NCBI RefSeq assembly: GCF_001909285.1
Contig: NZ_MRSV01000001.1
Location: 347,057 to 411,056, forward strand
Direction: 5' to 3'
DNA length: 64,000 nt
DNA from: Exiguobacterium profundum
Lineage (GTDB): Bacteria; Bacillota; Bacilli; Exiguobacteriales; Exiguobacteriaceae
Numbering within the stretch: the stretch's first letter is position 1; every line of letters starts with the position of its first letter. The notes beneath the pieces are model-generated. The model saw only the letters and a program-made list of their open reading frames with translations, searched no databases and was not told the origin of the DNA. Made by a program: the position numbers and the translations under genes. Positions 52,685 through 61,314 of this stretch are shown one piece after another.

Positions 52685-52789
52685 CTTTTTCATCATTTTT
52701 ACAATGGATCGGACGACAAGATATGTCACGCCGAAGACGAACGCCACTAAAAGTAGACTCGCGCCACCAATGATTCCGAATGTGAACAT
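52682..52789 (-). CDS. 35-residue single-span membrane protein
   Basis: The frame encodes a 35-residue peptide with one long hydrophobic segment (FGIIGGASLLLVAFVFGVTY) and a basic tail (IVKMMKK). AGAGG lies about seven bases before the ATG at 52789, and the stop falls against a terminator, giving a complete small gene unit. Peptides of this kind are common but often unannotated in Bacilli. No function is known; small hydrophobic toxins and membrane-enzyme partners share this architecture. Confidence 0.55.
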   Translation of the reverse strand: MFTFGIIGGASLLLVAFVFGVTYLVVRSIVKMMKK

Positions 52790-52864
52790 GTTTGTACCTC
52801 TTTTTCATTTTCTGAATTAGAACATGATGAAGATAACATATTTTCCCATTATTATGAACCATGA

Positions 52865-53536
52865 CTAGTTTTGTTGTTGCTTCCGATCGACCTCTCGAAT
52901 AATCGCGATTGCCTCTTCATAAGACTGTCGCAACTCATCCGGCATGTCTTCGACGTACTCACCAGCACGTACTCGAATCGACTCTTCTCGCATGAGCGCT
53001 TCGATGTACGCGTCATATTCGTCAGCTGTCAACACGTCACGTGCAGCAGGCTGATCGTTCAATTGATCGAAGTATGGTTGAAGATCAGCAAGAGCCTGCT
53101 TCACTTCCGCTCGTTCCGCCTTCGGAATCGCTTCATAATCGACATTTCCGTTCGTATTTCCATAAGCGATTCGCGTATCCGTGAAGGCGCTCAGACCTCG
53201 TTCGAACTCTTTATATTCTGCCTCACCCAATACTCCTTTCGCTTGATTCAATTTGGCATCCAATAACAAATATTTCTCTAAAGTAGCGCTGACGATATGT
53301 ACTTTCATCTCGTCAAACGAACCGTATAACTCATCCGCCAAGAGGGATTGATAAGCGAATGCACCAGTCGGGATGAGTAGTGCCGCTGCGATTCCGACCG
53401 TCATCAACCGCCGACGGATAAATCCTGGTTCCCGGCGCATTTCTTGTTTCGCTCGCTTCACACCTTTGCGACTCCGCTCACGCAGTTCACTTGGGATTTC
53501 AATGTCCGCCAACATCCGTTTCATCTCACGATCCAT
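52865..53536 (-). CDS. Anti-sigma factor-like membrane protein (DUF3600 type)
   Basis: This 223-residue protein has a cytosolic N-terminus (residues 1-40, basic), one membrane span (LMTVGIAAALLIPTGAFAYQ, near 44-63) and an external C-terminal domain rich in Glu and Ala. This is the layout of anti-sigma factors that hold an ECF sigma factor at the membrane, and DUF3600 proteins occupy this position in Bacilli. It overlaps the sigma gene by 12 bases, so the two are translationally coupled. The external signal is unknown. Confidence 0.7.
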   Translation of the reverse strand: MDREMKRMLADIEIPSELRERSRKGVKRAKQEMRREPGFIRRRLMTVGIAAALLIPTGAFAYQSLLADELYGSFDEMKVHIVSATLEKYLLLDAKLNQAKGVLGEAEYKEFERGLSAFTDTRIAYGNTNGNVDYEAIPKAERAEVKQALADLQPYFDQLNDQPAARDVLTADEYDAYIEALMREESIRVRAGEYVEDMPDELRQSYEEAIAIIREVDRKQQQN

Positions 53537-54047
53537 AGCAATCAGCCTCCTTCCATTCTCGTCTCAATTTATCGACGGCCCGATACAAGGTTGTCTTCAC
53601 CGTACCAATCGGCCATTCCAATAAATCTGAGATTTGTTGAAACGTGTAGTCCTGATAATATTTCAGCACGACCACACTGCGTTCATCCTCATGAAGAGAA
53701 TCCATCATATCAGCGAGTGTCATCGTTATCGCGTAATCCGTTTCCGCAATTCCGATTGACTCTTCAAACTCCGGCTTCAATTGAATCACATTTTGTCTCT
53801 TCTTCATGACATCGAGCGCACAGTTGATGGTGATCTTCATCAGCCACGTCTTCAAAAATTGTGGTTCCCGTAACGTCCCGATCTTTTTAAATGCTTGATA
53901 AGCGACTTCTTGTACGACATCGAGCGCATCGTCCGGATTTTTGACGTATACGTAGGCCATCCGATATAGGTCGGCCTCGTAATGCTGAAAGATCTTTAAG
54001 AATGCTTGATCATTGCCTCGTTGCGCTTTTTGAATGAGACGTTTCAT
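53525..54047 (-). CDS. ECF-type RNA polymerase sigma factor
   Basis: This 173-residue sigma factor has region 2 (residues 10-80, with LYRMAYVYVKNPDDALDVVQEV) and region 4 (110-165, with YYQDYTFQQISDLLEWPIGTVKTTLYRA). AAAGGGGGG precedes the ATG at 54047; the frame is open 24 codons further upstream but without a site. It is followed by an overlapping membrane anti-sigma gene. The stop is at 53526-53528. I could not find a convincing autoregulatory ECF promoter upstream. Confidence 0.9.
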
Positions 54048-54131
54048 CGAACGTCCCCCCTTTTCGTTTTTTCCCTTACACTTATTAGACAGGAAACACA
54101 TGCATTTGGCTTTACTCATTTGGAAAAAAAT

Positions 54132-54161
54132 GAAAAAGGCATCTCAGAAGAGACGCCTTTG
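54132..54161 (-). terminator. msrA terminator
   Basis: AAAGGC-TCTC/GAGA-GCCTTT form a hairpin four bases after the stop, with T5 on the minus strand. Confidence 0.75.
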
Positions 54162-54165
54162 ATAA

Positions 54166-54651
54166 TTAACCGTTCTGATATTTTGTTAATAAGTCTTTCG
54201 GGATATGACAATAATCGTCCGGACAACGCGTCAGGCGGTCCTGATGCTCGTCCGCACTTCGCACATAGTTCGTGAGCGGCTTCACTTCAACAGCAATTCG
54301 TTCCGCATCCGATCGTCGATCAATAAACGCTTGCGCCTCCACCAAGTGTCGTGACTCCTCACTGTAGACGCCCGTCCGATACTTCTCGCCGACATCGATT
54401 CCTTGTTGATTGATGCTGTATGGGTCGATGATTTCAAATAAATAGTGCATCAATTTTTCGACCGTCACCACATCCGGATCGAACGTCGTTTTGACACATT
54501 CCGCATATCCGTCATATTCCCCATCCAACGTGTCCGTCGTCCCATTTGCCCGACCTGCTTCGGTCGAGAGGACGCCGGGTAACGTCTTCACGAATGCCTG
54601 GACGCCCCATAGACATCCTCCGGCTAAATAGATTGTTTCGATTGGAACCAT
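54166..54651 (-). CDS. msrA: Peptide-methionine (S)-S-oxide reductase
   Basis: This 161-residue enzyme repairs oxidised methionine in proteins. The catalytic Cys lies in LAGGCLWGVQAF near residue 13; most MsrA proteins read GCFWG, and the Leu variant marks a subgroup. GEYDGYAECVKTTFDP near 45 and DPYSINQQGIDVGEKYRTGVY near 76 are family signatures. A second Cys pair near the C-terminus (RCPDDYC) may serve for resolving. The gene is monocistronic. Confidence 0.88.
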   Translation of the reverse strand: MVPIETIYLAGGCLWGVQAFVKTLPGVLSTEAGRANGTTDTLDGEYDGYAECVKTTFDPDVVTVEKLMHYLFEIIDPYSINQQGIDVGEKYRTGVYSEESRHLVEAQAFIDRRSDAERIAVEVKPLTNYVRSADEHQDRLTRCPDDYCHIPKDLLTKYQNG

Positions 54652-54714
54652 CCCCCATTTCGTTGAATCTTTTCTTCAGCATACACGTATCAATGAGAGA
54701 AAGGAGAGATTCAC

Positions 54715-54969
54715 TTGAATAAACAACGTTTCTTCATCACGCTAGCCAGTTCCATGATTCTCTTTGTCGCAATGATGTTTATTTTCCGTAACGACTTTTC
54801 ACTATTCACTGAAATGGTGATTATCTTTCTATCTGTCGTCATCGGTCAGACGATTGCCAATCGATTATTCCAACGTTTCTCTAAGCAACAAGTGTCAGGC
54901 AAGACTGTACTTATTACATATACATCTATGCTAGCGGTATTTTGGACTTTTGCGAGCATCGTTTTTTGA
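54715..54969 (+). CDS. Small three-span membrane protein
   Basis: This 84-residue protein has hydrophobic segments at about residues 6-24, 30-48 and 64-83. No family is recognised. It starts at TTG 54715, with AAAGGAGAG upstream. It is convergent with the acylation operon and ends 13 bases from it. Confidence 0.6.
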   Translation: MNKQRFFITLASSMILFVAMMFIFRNDFSLFTEMVIIFLSVVIGQTIANRLFQRFSKQQVSGKTVLITYTSMLAVFWTFASIVF

Positions 54970-54981
54970 ATGAAGATCAGA

Positions 54982-55896
54982 TTATTTTCCTTGTACATAC
55001 CCCAACCGCTTCAAATCTTCATAAACAAGCGTAGACAATAACTTTCGCCCGTCCCCATTCAAATGGTCCGGGTTATGGAAGAAGGATTGTTTGTGAATGA
55101 ACCGTTCGTCCCCCATGTAGTTGAGGAATGGGACATCGATATCCAATTTTTCTAAATGCTGAAATACGAGGCGTTCCATGACCGCTTCGTCGAAATACGC
55201 ATGATACGATGAATGGACAGGCTCCATCGCTAAGACGACGCGATAGCCTTGCTTCTTACAATAATCGATGATGTCTTGTAAATATGCCATATTCTCTTCA
55301 ATCTTGTGATTGTTCACGGCATTCTCGTATTGAGCGGCGACTTCCTCATACTTACGCTCGGAATAGTTCAGCCCCCCATTCTCCCATGGCTTATGCACAT
55401 CAAAGCGAAAATCTCGGATTTCCCGGGAAATGGCGGCGTAGGCACTCCCACTGTTCAATGCAGGGAAGCGTTCGTGCGTATAGTAGTTGAACCAACTAAC
55501 CGACTCCAAGTCTTTCCGTTCCAACACGCGATAGTAATTTTCTTTCCGTCCGACGTTCGAATTGCTGAAGGTGATTTGTGATAACGACACGATCACGACC
55601 CCACCTGGCTTCAGATGTTCATCGTATTCTTTTAACATCTTCAAGTCATATTCGATTGGCTGACTCGGTAACGCCAAATCCAGATGCGACAATCCAAGCG
55701 ACTTGAATGAATACCCGTACATCGCATGGGACGTCCCGAGATTGATGATGTCGACCGGGTGAGGGTCTTCCTTGAAGGCAAGGACAGCTCGGTTATTATT
55801 ATATTCCCACGACTCTTTCACGAACTCGTTGACGGGAATGAAGATTGCGATGATGACGAGTAATACGACACCTATTTTGATTCCTAAACGCTTCAT
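54982..55896 (-). CDS. SGNH-type acyltransferase-like protein (DltD/AlgX-like)
   Basis: This 304-residue protein has one N-terminal membrane anchor (residues 5-25) and an external SGNH-hydrolase-like domain. The Ser is in NLGTSHAMYGYS near residue 53, and the Asp-His pair in NPDHLNGDGRKLL near 282. Such proteins finish acyl transfer onto a polymer after an MBOAT protein passes the acyl group across the membrane, as DltD and AlgX/AlgJ do. It is the last gene of an ACP-ligase-MBOAT-SGNH operon, 21 bases after the MBOAT gene. Confidence 0.78.
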   Translation of the reverse strand: MKRLGIKIGVVLLVIIAIFIPVNEFVKESWEYNNNRAVLAFKEDPHPVDIINLGTSHAMYGYSFKSLGLSHLDLALPSQPIEYDLKMLKEYDEHLKPGGVVIVSLSQITFSNSNVGRKENYYRVLERKDLESVSWFNYYTHERFPALNSGSAYAAISREIRDFRFDVHKPWENGGLNYSERKYEEVAAQYENAVNNHKIEENMAYLQDIIDYCKKQGYRVVLAMEPVHSSYHAYFDEAVMERLVFQHLEKLDIDVPFLNYMGDERFIHKQSFFHNPDHLNGDGRKLLSTLVYEDLKRLGYVQGK

Positions 55897-55917
55897 GCTA
55901 ATTCCTTTCCATCCATC

Positions 55918-57369
55918 TTAGAACCCACCGTATACAAATCCTTGGCTCGACACGCCAAATAAGAACGCTGAGATAATCAAGAACAAGTTGATGGCCACAC
56001 TCGTCACGGCAGACTGACGTGCCATCCAATCCCAAGCCGAACCTCTCGTCCGCTCGATATGTTGGAACAGATGAACGACGACAAAGACGACGAGGAAGAT
56101 GATCAAATCGAGCAATGAGAAGATTTGAATCGCCTGCAACATGCCTGACGGTGCCCATGAAGAAGGCGTCACGTACAGTTTGGCATGCGAGAACGCCTCC
56201 GCCATGGAGTGCGACTGGAAGAAGACACGTGAGAAACAGACGAGCTGGAACGTGATGGCGATTTTCCACCACCGATGCAGTGTCGGCACACGGTCAAATC
56301 CGACCCATGACGCCATTTTTTCACGTTGTTGTTTCGTATGATCTCCGAAGACGCGATAGATTCCATGAATGAGTCCCCATAAGACGAAGTTCCATGCGGC
56401 TCCGTGCCAAATGCCACTTACTAAAAACGTCGCAAGGATGGCACCATAAATCTGTTCGCGCTTCTTCTTTCCTTTTGCGAGTGGCATGAAGATATAATCT
56501 CGTAGCCACATCGAAAGCGTGATATGCCAGCGGTTCCAGAAGTCGGCAATCGATACGGCGAAGTGCGGTTGCTTGAAGTTTTCCGATAAGCGAATCCCGA
56601 GTAAGCGTGCACAGCCGATGGCGATGTCACTGCATGCCGAGAAGTCCGCGAACAGTTGAATCGAGAACAACATCGTCGCGAGCACAATCTCCGAACCGGT
56701 CGGGTCCGGGCTATTGAACACACTTGCAACAATCGGGGCCAACCGATCGGCAATCAATGTCTTCTTGAAGAAACCCCAAATGATGCGCTGGATGCCGTAG
56801 CTGATGTTGTCATAGTCGAGATGTTGCTCCGTCTTCAACTGCGGCAACAGTTTTTTCGCCCGCTCGATCGGACCCGCCACAAGTTGCGGGAAGAAGGCAA
56901 AATAGACCGAGAAATAGCCATAATGACGCTCCGCCTTTTGCTTCCCTCGCGAGACGTCCACGACATAACTGATGGCCTGGAACGTATAAAAGGAAATCGC
57001 CAACGGTAAGACGACTTCTCTATACGGGACGTCATAATCAAATCCGCTCCATGCGGCGAACGAACGGAGCGAATCATTGACGAAATTAAAATATTTGAAC
57101 CAGCCGAGGAAGAAGACGAGCACCGAGACACCGACCCACATGAGCCGTTTTTTCTGTTCTTTCCTCTCTTGCTTCTCGATCAAAATCCCGATGACGTACG
57201 TAAAGGCAGTACTGATCAGCAGGAGCGGGATGAATTGAACGCTCAACGTGACGTAAAAGACATAGCTCGCCAACAAAAGGAGCACCCACCGATATCGATG
57301 TGGAACCACATAGTACGTTCCAACGATGAATGTTAAAAATAAGAGAAATTCAATCGAAATAAAAGTCAT
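55918..57369 (-). CDS. MBOAT O-acyltransferase (DltB/AlgI type)
   Basis: This 483-residue membrane protein has about ten spans and belongs to the MBOAT family. The signature segment FADFSACSDIAIGCARLLGI lies near residue 245, and the catalytic His is in SGIWHGAAWNFVLWGLIHG near 320. It should move an acyl group from a carrier protein in the cytosol to a target outside. ATG at 57369 follows AGGTGG; a GTG three codons earlier is less likely. It lies between the ligase and SGNH genes in one operon. Confidence 0.9.
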   Translation of the reverse strand: MTFISIEFLLFLTFIVGTYYVVPHRYRWVLLLLASYVFYVTLSVQFIPLLLISTAFTYVIGILIEKQERKEQKKRLMWVGVSVLVFFLGWFKYFNFVNDSLRSFAAWSGFDYDVPYREVVLPLAISFYTFQAISYVVDVSRGKQKAERHYGYFSVYFAFFPQLVAGPIERAKKLLPQLKTEQHLDYDNISYGIQRIIWGFFKKTLIADRLAPIVASVFNSPDPTGSEIVLATMLFSIQLFADFSACSDIAIGCARLLGIRLSENFKQPHFAVSIADFWNRWHITLSMWLRDYIFMPLAKGKKKREQIYGAILATFLVSGIWHGAAWNFVLWGLIHGIYRVFGDHTKQQREKMASWVGFDRVPTLHRWWKIAITFQLVCFSRVFFQSHSMAEAFSHAKLYVTPSSWAPSGMLQAIQIFSLLDLIIFLVVFVVVHLFQHIERTRGSAWDWMARQSAVTSVAINLFLIISAFLFGVSSQGFVYGGF

Positions 57370-57418
57370 ATTTACCACCTGATGTTATGAAACTTGACGA
57401 TGTACCGATTCCTGACAA

Positions 57419-58825
57419 TCAGGTGGTCACAAGTTCTCGCTTCGGCAATGCGGCATAACGAATCTTCCCGAACGCATTCCGCGGAATCTCGTCAATTTGC
57501 ATCACCCGAACACCTTTCACCTTGATTTGTTCTTTGATGATTTTTTGAATGCGTGCGACGTCATCTTGTAACGTATACACGTATAACTGGTCGTCTTCGC
57601 CGGCACAGACGCAGTCATGTCCATGCTCTCGAAGGAGCGCCTCGACTTCGTCTAGGCTGATTCGACTGCCATACAATTTGATCATGCGCTTGATTCGACC
57701 GACGATAAAGAAGTATCCATCCTCGTCGCGATACGCCATGTCACCCGTACGCAAGACACCTTGATTGTCGTCACCTTTTGAAAGGTCAGCTAACGAGGTC
57801 GCGTACCCAAACGACACGTTGTCGCCTTGATATACCAACTCGCCTATCACATTCGCATCTTTGATGTCATTTCCGGATTCGTCACGCAACGTGAGCGATC
57901 CACCAGGGATGGCAATTCCGATGCTTCCTTCTTTTTTCGCATGCATCTGATCCGGTAAATACGACATCCGGGCCGTCGCCTCCGTCTGACCGTACATGAT
58001 GAAAAATTGAATCCTTTTCTCTGCACATACCGTCGCGAAGTGCTGCGCAAGCTTCGGATCTAACTTGCCACCGGCTTGCGTCAACTTCTTCAGACTGGGG
58101 AGGTCATACGTCTCAAACTTTAATCGTTTCAACATCTCGTAATGAAACGGGACCCCACCAAACGTCGTCGCCTGCTCGGCACGACACAGCTCCCAAAACT
58201 CCTTTTGAACGATCGAGCGGTCTGTCAGGATGAGGGTCGCCCCTTTCAACAGATGACTGTTGATGATGGAGAGTCCATACGAATAGTTCATCGGAAGGGT
58301 CGTAATCGGTTTATCTGTCTGATCGATGTCGAGATAGTCGATGATGGATGAAGCGTTCGCCGTCAGATTTTTGTATGTGAGGCGAACAAGTTTCGGACTT
58401 CCGGTACTACCTGATGTCGTCAACAAAAGGGCCAGCTCCTCATGAAGTTGGTGGCGAACCGATGTTTCGGTTTCAAATAAGGCGTAGCCACCATAGCCAT
58501 AGAAGGCATCCAACGAGTTCGCCAAATCCTCCCTCGTCTCCGGAGCCCAGACGTGCGTCGGTTGATACCGTTCCATCAACTTCTGCAATTGGTCTACTGG
58601 AATATCTGCATCGAGCAAGACCGGGACGACCCGTCCACGGAGAAAGCCGATGTATCCGAAGAGCGACTCGACTCGGTTGGCACATAAGCAGAAGACGAGC
58701 GACCGTTCGCCGACCTCCTGACAAATCGAGTCCCCGACTTCCAGCATCTCTCTATAGGAATAAGAGCGGTCCGCATAGACCGCCTCACGATGCATGTACT
58801 GCTCGAGTGTGTGAAAAAGCGTCAT
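57419..58825 (-). CDS. AMP-forming acyl/amino-acid ligase (DltA-like)
   Basis: This 468-residue adenylating enzyme activates a carboxylic or amino acid as an acyl-AMP and loads it on a carrier protein. The phosphate-binding loop is LLTTSGSTGSPKL near residue 135, the core motif is IMYGQTEATARMSYLP near 275, RTGDMAYRDEDGYF lies near 370, and the catalytic Lys is in RNAFGKIRYAALP near 457. Its ATG overlaps the carrier-protein stop by four bases. The substrate is not predictable by eye; D-alanine is only one option. Confidence 0.87.
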   Translation of the reverse strand: MTLFHTLEQYMHREAVYADRSYSYREMLEVGDSICQEVGERSLVFCLCANRVESLFGYIGFLRGRVVPVLLDADIPVDQLQKLMERYQPTHVWAPETREDLANSLDAFYGYGGYALFETETSVRHQLHEELALLLTTSGSTGSPKLVRLTYKNLTANASSIIDYLDIDQTDKPITTLPMNYSYGLSIINSHLLKGATLILTDRSIVQKEFWELCRAEQATTFGGVPFHYEMLKRLKFETYDLPSLKKLTQAGGKLDPKLAQHFATVCAEKRIQFFIMYGQTEATARMSYLPDQMHAKKEGSIGIAIPGGSLTLRDESGNDIKDANVIGELVYQGDNVSFGYATSLADLSKGDDNQGVLRTGDMAYRDEDGYFFIVGRIKRMIKLYGSRISLDEVEALLREHGHDCVCAGEDDQLYVYTLQDDVARIQKIIKEQIKVKGVRVMQIDEIPRNAFGKIRYAALPKRELVTT

Positions 58826-59067
58826 GACTGGATGTCCACACCGAGGCGCTGCAGCAACGCGATGCCAGAATGGTACGAATGGAACTCTGTCATTTCATCC
58901 GAGTCGATATAGACGTCAAACGCATCCTCGATCTCGGCGATGAGGGTCATATGTCCAATCGAATCCCACTCCGTTGATTCCCCGAGCTTCATCTCTTCAA
59001 GGACCACATCGTCCTCTAGTTCCAATCCATTTCGAAATGCCATGTTATATGCTTCAAGCGTGCTCAT
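58822..59067 (-). CDS. Acyl carrier protein
   Basis: This 81-residue protein is a carrier whose Ser in EWDSIGHMTLIAEIEDAF near residue 36 would receive the phosphopantetheine arm. It is acidic and helical, as carriers are. ATG at 59067 follows AAAGGATG. It is the first gene of the operon and lies 60 bases downstream of a Fur-type box and 84 downstream of a promoter. It is distinct from the usual DltC, in both sequence and gene order. Confidence 0.85.
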   Translation of the reverse strand: MSTLEAYNMAFRNGLELEDDVVLEEMKLGESTEWDSIGHMTLIAEIEDAFDVYIDSDEMTEFHSYHSGIALLQRLGVDIQS

Positions 59068-59125
59068 TATATTCATCCTTTCACGTTCACTCAAACTTAT
59101 TCGATTCCATCTATTCTTATCGACT

Positions 59126-59144
59126 GATAATGATAATCATTTGC
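59126..59144. promoter_or_regulatory. Fur box
   Basis: GATAATGATAATCATTTGC matches the 19-base Fur consensus (GATAATGATAATCATTATC) at 16 positions, the first 16 without a break. It lies just downstream of the promoter of the ACP-led operon, where Fur with iron would block transcription. Confidence 0.8.
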
Positions 59145-59150
59145 CTTGTG

Positions 59151-59179
59151 ATTCTATCACAATTTTTCGAAATCCTCAA
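59151..59179 (-). promoter_or_regulatory. Promoter of the ACP-ligase-MBOAT-SGNH operon
   Basis: On the minus strand TTGAGG and TAGAAT are separated by 17 bases, directly followed by the Fur box. Confidence 0.65.
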
Positions 59180-59223
59180 TTCTTCATAGGAGATAAAGCT
59201 TGGAGTGGAGCGATTCTTTGCAT

Positions 59224-59254
59224 GAAAAAGACCACATCATTACGATGCGGTCTC
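59224..59254 (-). terminator. Minus-strand terminator after DUF4230
   Basis: AGACC-CATC/GATG-GGTCT forms a hairpin with T5 on the minus strand, 100 bases beyond the DUF4230 stop. Confidence 0.7.
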
Positions 59255-59317
59255 AGGAGATGATAAAACATATTCGAGTTGTAGATCGAGTGGTTCTTCC
59301 TCGTACACTTCTGGCAC
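59240..59317 (-). CDS. Possible 25-residue peptide or gene remnant
   Basis: A minus-strand GTG frame encodes a 25-residue acidic peptide (PEVYEEEPLDLQLEYVLSS) that stops in the terminator loop. The same frame is open a few codons further upstream. The residue pattern looks protein-like, but the ribosome site is weak, so this may be the C-terminal tail of a lost gene. Confidence 0.25.
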   Translation of the reverse strand: MPEVYEEEPLDLQLEYVLSSPETAS

Positions 59318-59354
59318 GATCTTCTCAACCTATCAGATCATAATGATACAACGA

Positions 59355-59957
59355 TTATTTGAACTCGATTGCCACCGTTTCATAACCGCTATTCTTTAAA
59401 AACTCTGTCAAGAACGCTTCAATGCGCTCATCGGCCTCTGTCAACAAACCCTGGTCAATCTTAGTCTTTTCCATTTTCGCTTTTTCTTTATTGATTTCAT
59501 CAAAAATCAATTGCGAGGGATAGTCAGAAAAAATTGTCCCTTTTACATCTGTCACTTTCGCATCATCTGTATTCGCTACGTTGTCTAAAATGGTAGAGTG
59601 CGGTACAGTGACGTTCAATTGCTCAGTCGTGTCATTATAAGAGACCTCCATGTTAGAGAGGTCCGTACCTGCTTTGAGGTATCCTGAGTATTCAATCAGC
59701 TTGATTGCTTCGGCTAGTTTGACGTCTTTTAATCCGATTAACGATACGGATGTCGTGTTTCGACTAACAATAACGTTGCTGTATTCATATTTTAACGTTG
59801 TCAACTCCGTCAATTCGACGAGTCGATCTTTGACGAGCGATACATCAGCTTGTTGATTAGTTGAAAATACACTCGGCTTGATCATTACAATCGCAATGAC
59901 ACCAATCAAGATGAGCGTGAGTAAAACAAATGAAACTCTTCCAATCATTCTTTTCAT
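59355..59957 (-). CDS. DUF4230 family membrane-anchored protein
   Basis: This 200-residue protein has an N-terminal membrane span (residues 8-28) and an external DUF4230-like domain (40-200): VKDRLVELTELTTLKYEYSNVI near 43, then LIEYSGYLKAGTDLSNMEVSY near 87 and LNVTVPHSTILD near 115. The function of DUF4230 is unknown. AAAAGGAG lies about seven bases before the ATG at 59957. It stands between the acylation operon and the defence region. Confidence 0.8.
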   Translation of the reverse strand: MKRMIGRVSFVLLTLILIGVIAIVMIKPSVFSTNQQADVSLVKDRLVELTELTTLKYEYSNVIVSRNTTSVSLIGLKDVKLAEAIKLIEYSGYLKAGTDLSNMEVSYNDTTEQLNVTVPHSTILDNVANTDDAKVTDVKGTIFSDYPSQLIFDEINKEKAKMEKTKIDQGLLTEADERIEAFLTEFLKNSGYETVAIEFK

Positions 59958-60081
59958 AATCAATCTCCTTTTTATGTATTCAAGTACCTTCTAAAATTAT
60001 GTAACGAATCCTTCATATACATATTATACCTACTTTAATTCCATAAATTTAATTTTTATTCAATTAAATTAGTTTTTTTCA

Positions 60082-60116
60082 AATAAAAGAGTAGATGGTT
60101 TGAGACCCATCTACTC
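60082..60116 (-). terminator. Terminator of the PD-(D/E)XK gene
   Basis: GAGTAGATGG/CCATCTACTC form a perfect 10-bp stem with T4 on the minus strand. Confidence 0.8.
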
Positions 60117-60134
60117 ACTCAGCATCATCAAGTT

Positions 60135-61196
60135 TTACTCGACTACAATCCAATTCAATTGTGACAAACCCTGTTTCAGTTCATTCAATTTTTCTAATCT
60201 TTGAATGAAAAACGTCTCAATCGCATCGATATGGTCTGGTGCACTTAAGAAATCCGTCAATGATTCATCAGTGTACAACATAAACCAGTCATCTCGATCT
60301 TCTGGCGCTTCATAGATCCATCCCTCATTCACTTCTGCGAATTGTTTAAACGCATCCATCAGAACCGATTTATGCTTACTGTTTGGATGGACCTCTATGT
60401 AAACAGACACTTCAGGATAATCGGTTTGTTCAAAACTGAATCCACAACCGATATATTTCCAATCACTCTGATCATTCTGAATGACGTATCGATTGTACTC
60501 ACGGAGTTCAATCGCACGATTCCCCCATGGTTTCGGCTTTCCAAACAAATTCGTAAATGTATGCGTCGTTCGTTCATTCAAACATTGATCCAACATCGAA
60601 ATGGTTCTCCCTAAGTTTTGAATCGCATATACATCTTGAGGTAGGAATGTTCTTGATTTATTCAATTCAATGTCCTCCATATACTTGAGTACTTGTCTGT
60701 AGTATAAATCCTGATTGCTGTATTCCTGAAGCCATATGTAGAGTTGAAACCACTGCAATTGAAAGAACTTGGTTGAGGTTGAAGCGACATGTTTTGGGTC
60801 AAAGTATCGGGTGATATAAAACAGATATGTCGAAAATCCTTCTGCCTCACTTTGCTCAAGATGTTCTCGATAACGTTTCAATTGATGATGTCCCTCGCCG
60901 CTACCTAACTTGTTCTCAATGAAGACGAGATGTTTAGTGTCCCCTTCGCTAAACGTGGTGACGAGATCAGGTCGACTGTCGGTATCATGTGTATGTAGTT
61001 TACTGTACGTTTTTTGTGTATATGCCTTCACACGACTAATTTCAGAAAGGTTCACATTCGCAAACCGTTTAAAAAAATCCGTCAATAGATCCGGTTGTTC
61101 GAAAATCGGAGCGATGATTTCGGTCAAGTAATCTTCATAGGGATTAGAGTCGGATTGACGTAATAGATTGTAGATTTTCGAATACGATGACACCAT
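60135..61196 (-). CDS. PD-(D/E)XK nuclease family protein
   Basis: This 353-residue protein carries an N-terminal PD-(D/E)XK nuclease core: Glu in NPYEDYLTEIIAPIF near residue 20, Asp in DSRPDLVTTF near 73, and Glu-x-Lys in LVFIENKLGSGEGHHQLKRY near 90. The rest is a less conserved C-terminal domain of unknown role. It resembles the broad PDDEXK-like set found in defence islands. ATG at 61196 follows GGGAGTG. It is 119 bases downstream of mrr on the same strand, possibly co-transcribed. Confidence 0.72.
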   Translation of the reverse strand: MVSSYSKIYNLLRQSDSNPYEDYLTEIIAPIFEQPDLLTDFFKRFANVNLSEISRVKAYTQKTYSKLHTHDTDSRPDLVTTFSEGDTKHLVFIENKLGSGEGHHQLKRYREHLEQSEAEGFSTYLFYITRYFDPKHVASTSTKFFQLQWFQLYIWLQEYSNQDLYYRQVLKYMEDIELNKSRTFLPQDVYAIQNLGRTISMLDQCLNERTTHTFTNLFGKPKPWGNRAIELREYNRYVIQNDQSDWKYIGCGFSFEQTDYPEVSVYIEVHPNSKHKSVLMDAFKQFAEVNEGWIYEAPEDRDDWFMLYTDESLTDFLSAPDHIDAIETFFIQRLEKLNELKQGLSQLNWIVVE

Positions 61197-61314
61197 CTGC
61201 TTCACTCCCTTCGTCACAGTATAAAAACAATGAGTACTTGAGGTTTGATTCAAGCACTCATCTATATATCGTCTACTGTACATACGTTTCGAGGTTTAAG
61301 AATATGTTAGATGA

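Noticed and set aside
54048..54130. ECF-type autoregulatory promoter upstream of the sigma factor gene
   Set aside because: No GAAAC-type -35 with a matching -10 at proper spacing was found on the coding strand.
54166..54651. GCLWG instead of GCFWG in MsrA as evidence of inactivation
   Set aside because: The catalytic Cys and the other motifs are intact, and the Leu form appears to mark a known subgroup rather than a defect.
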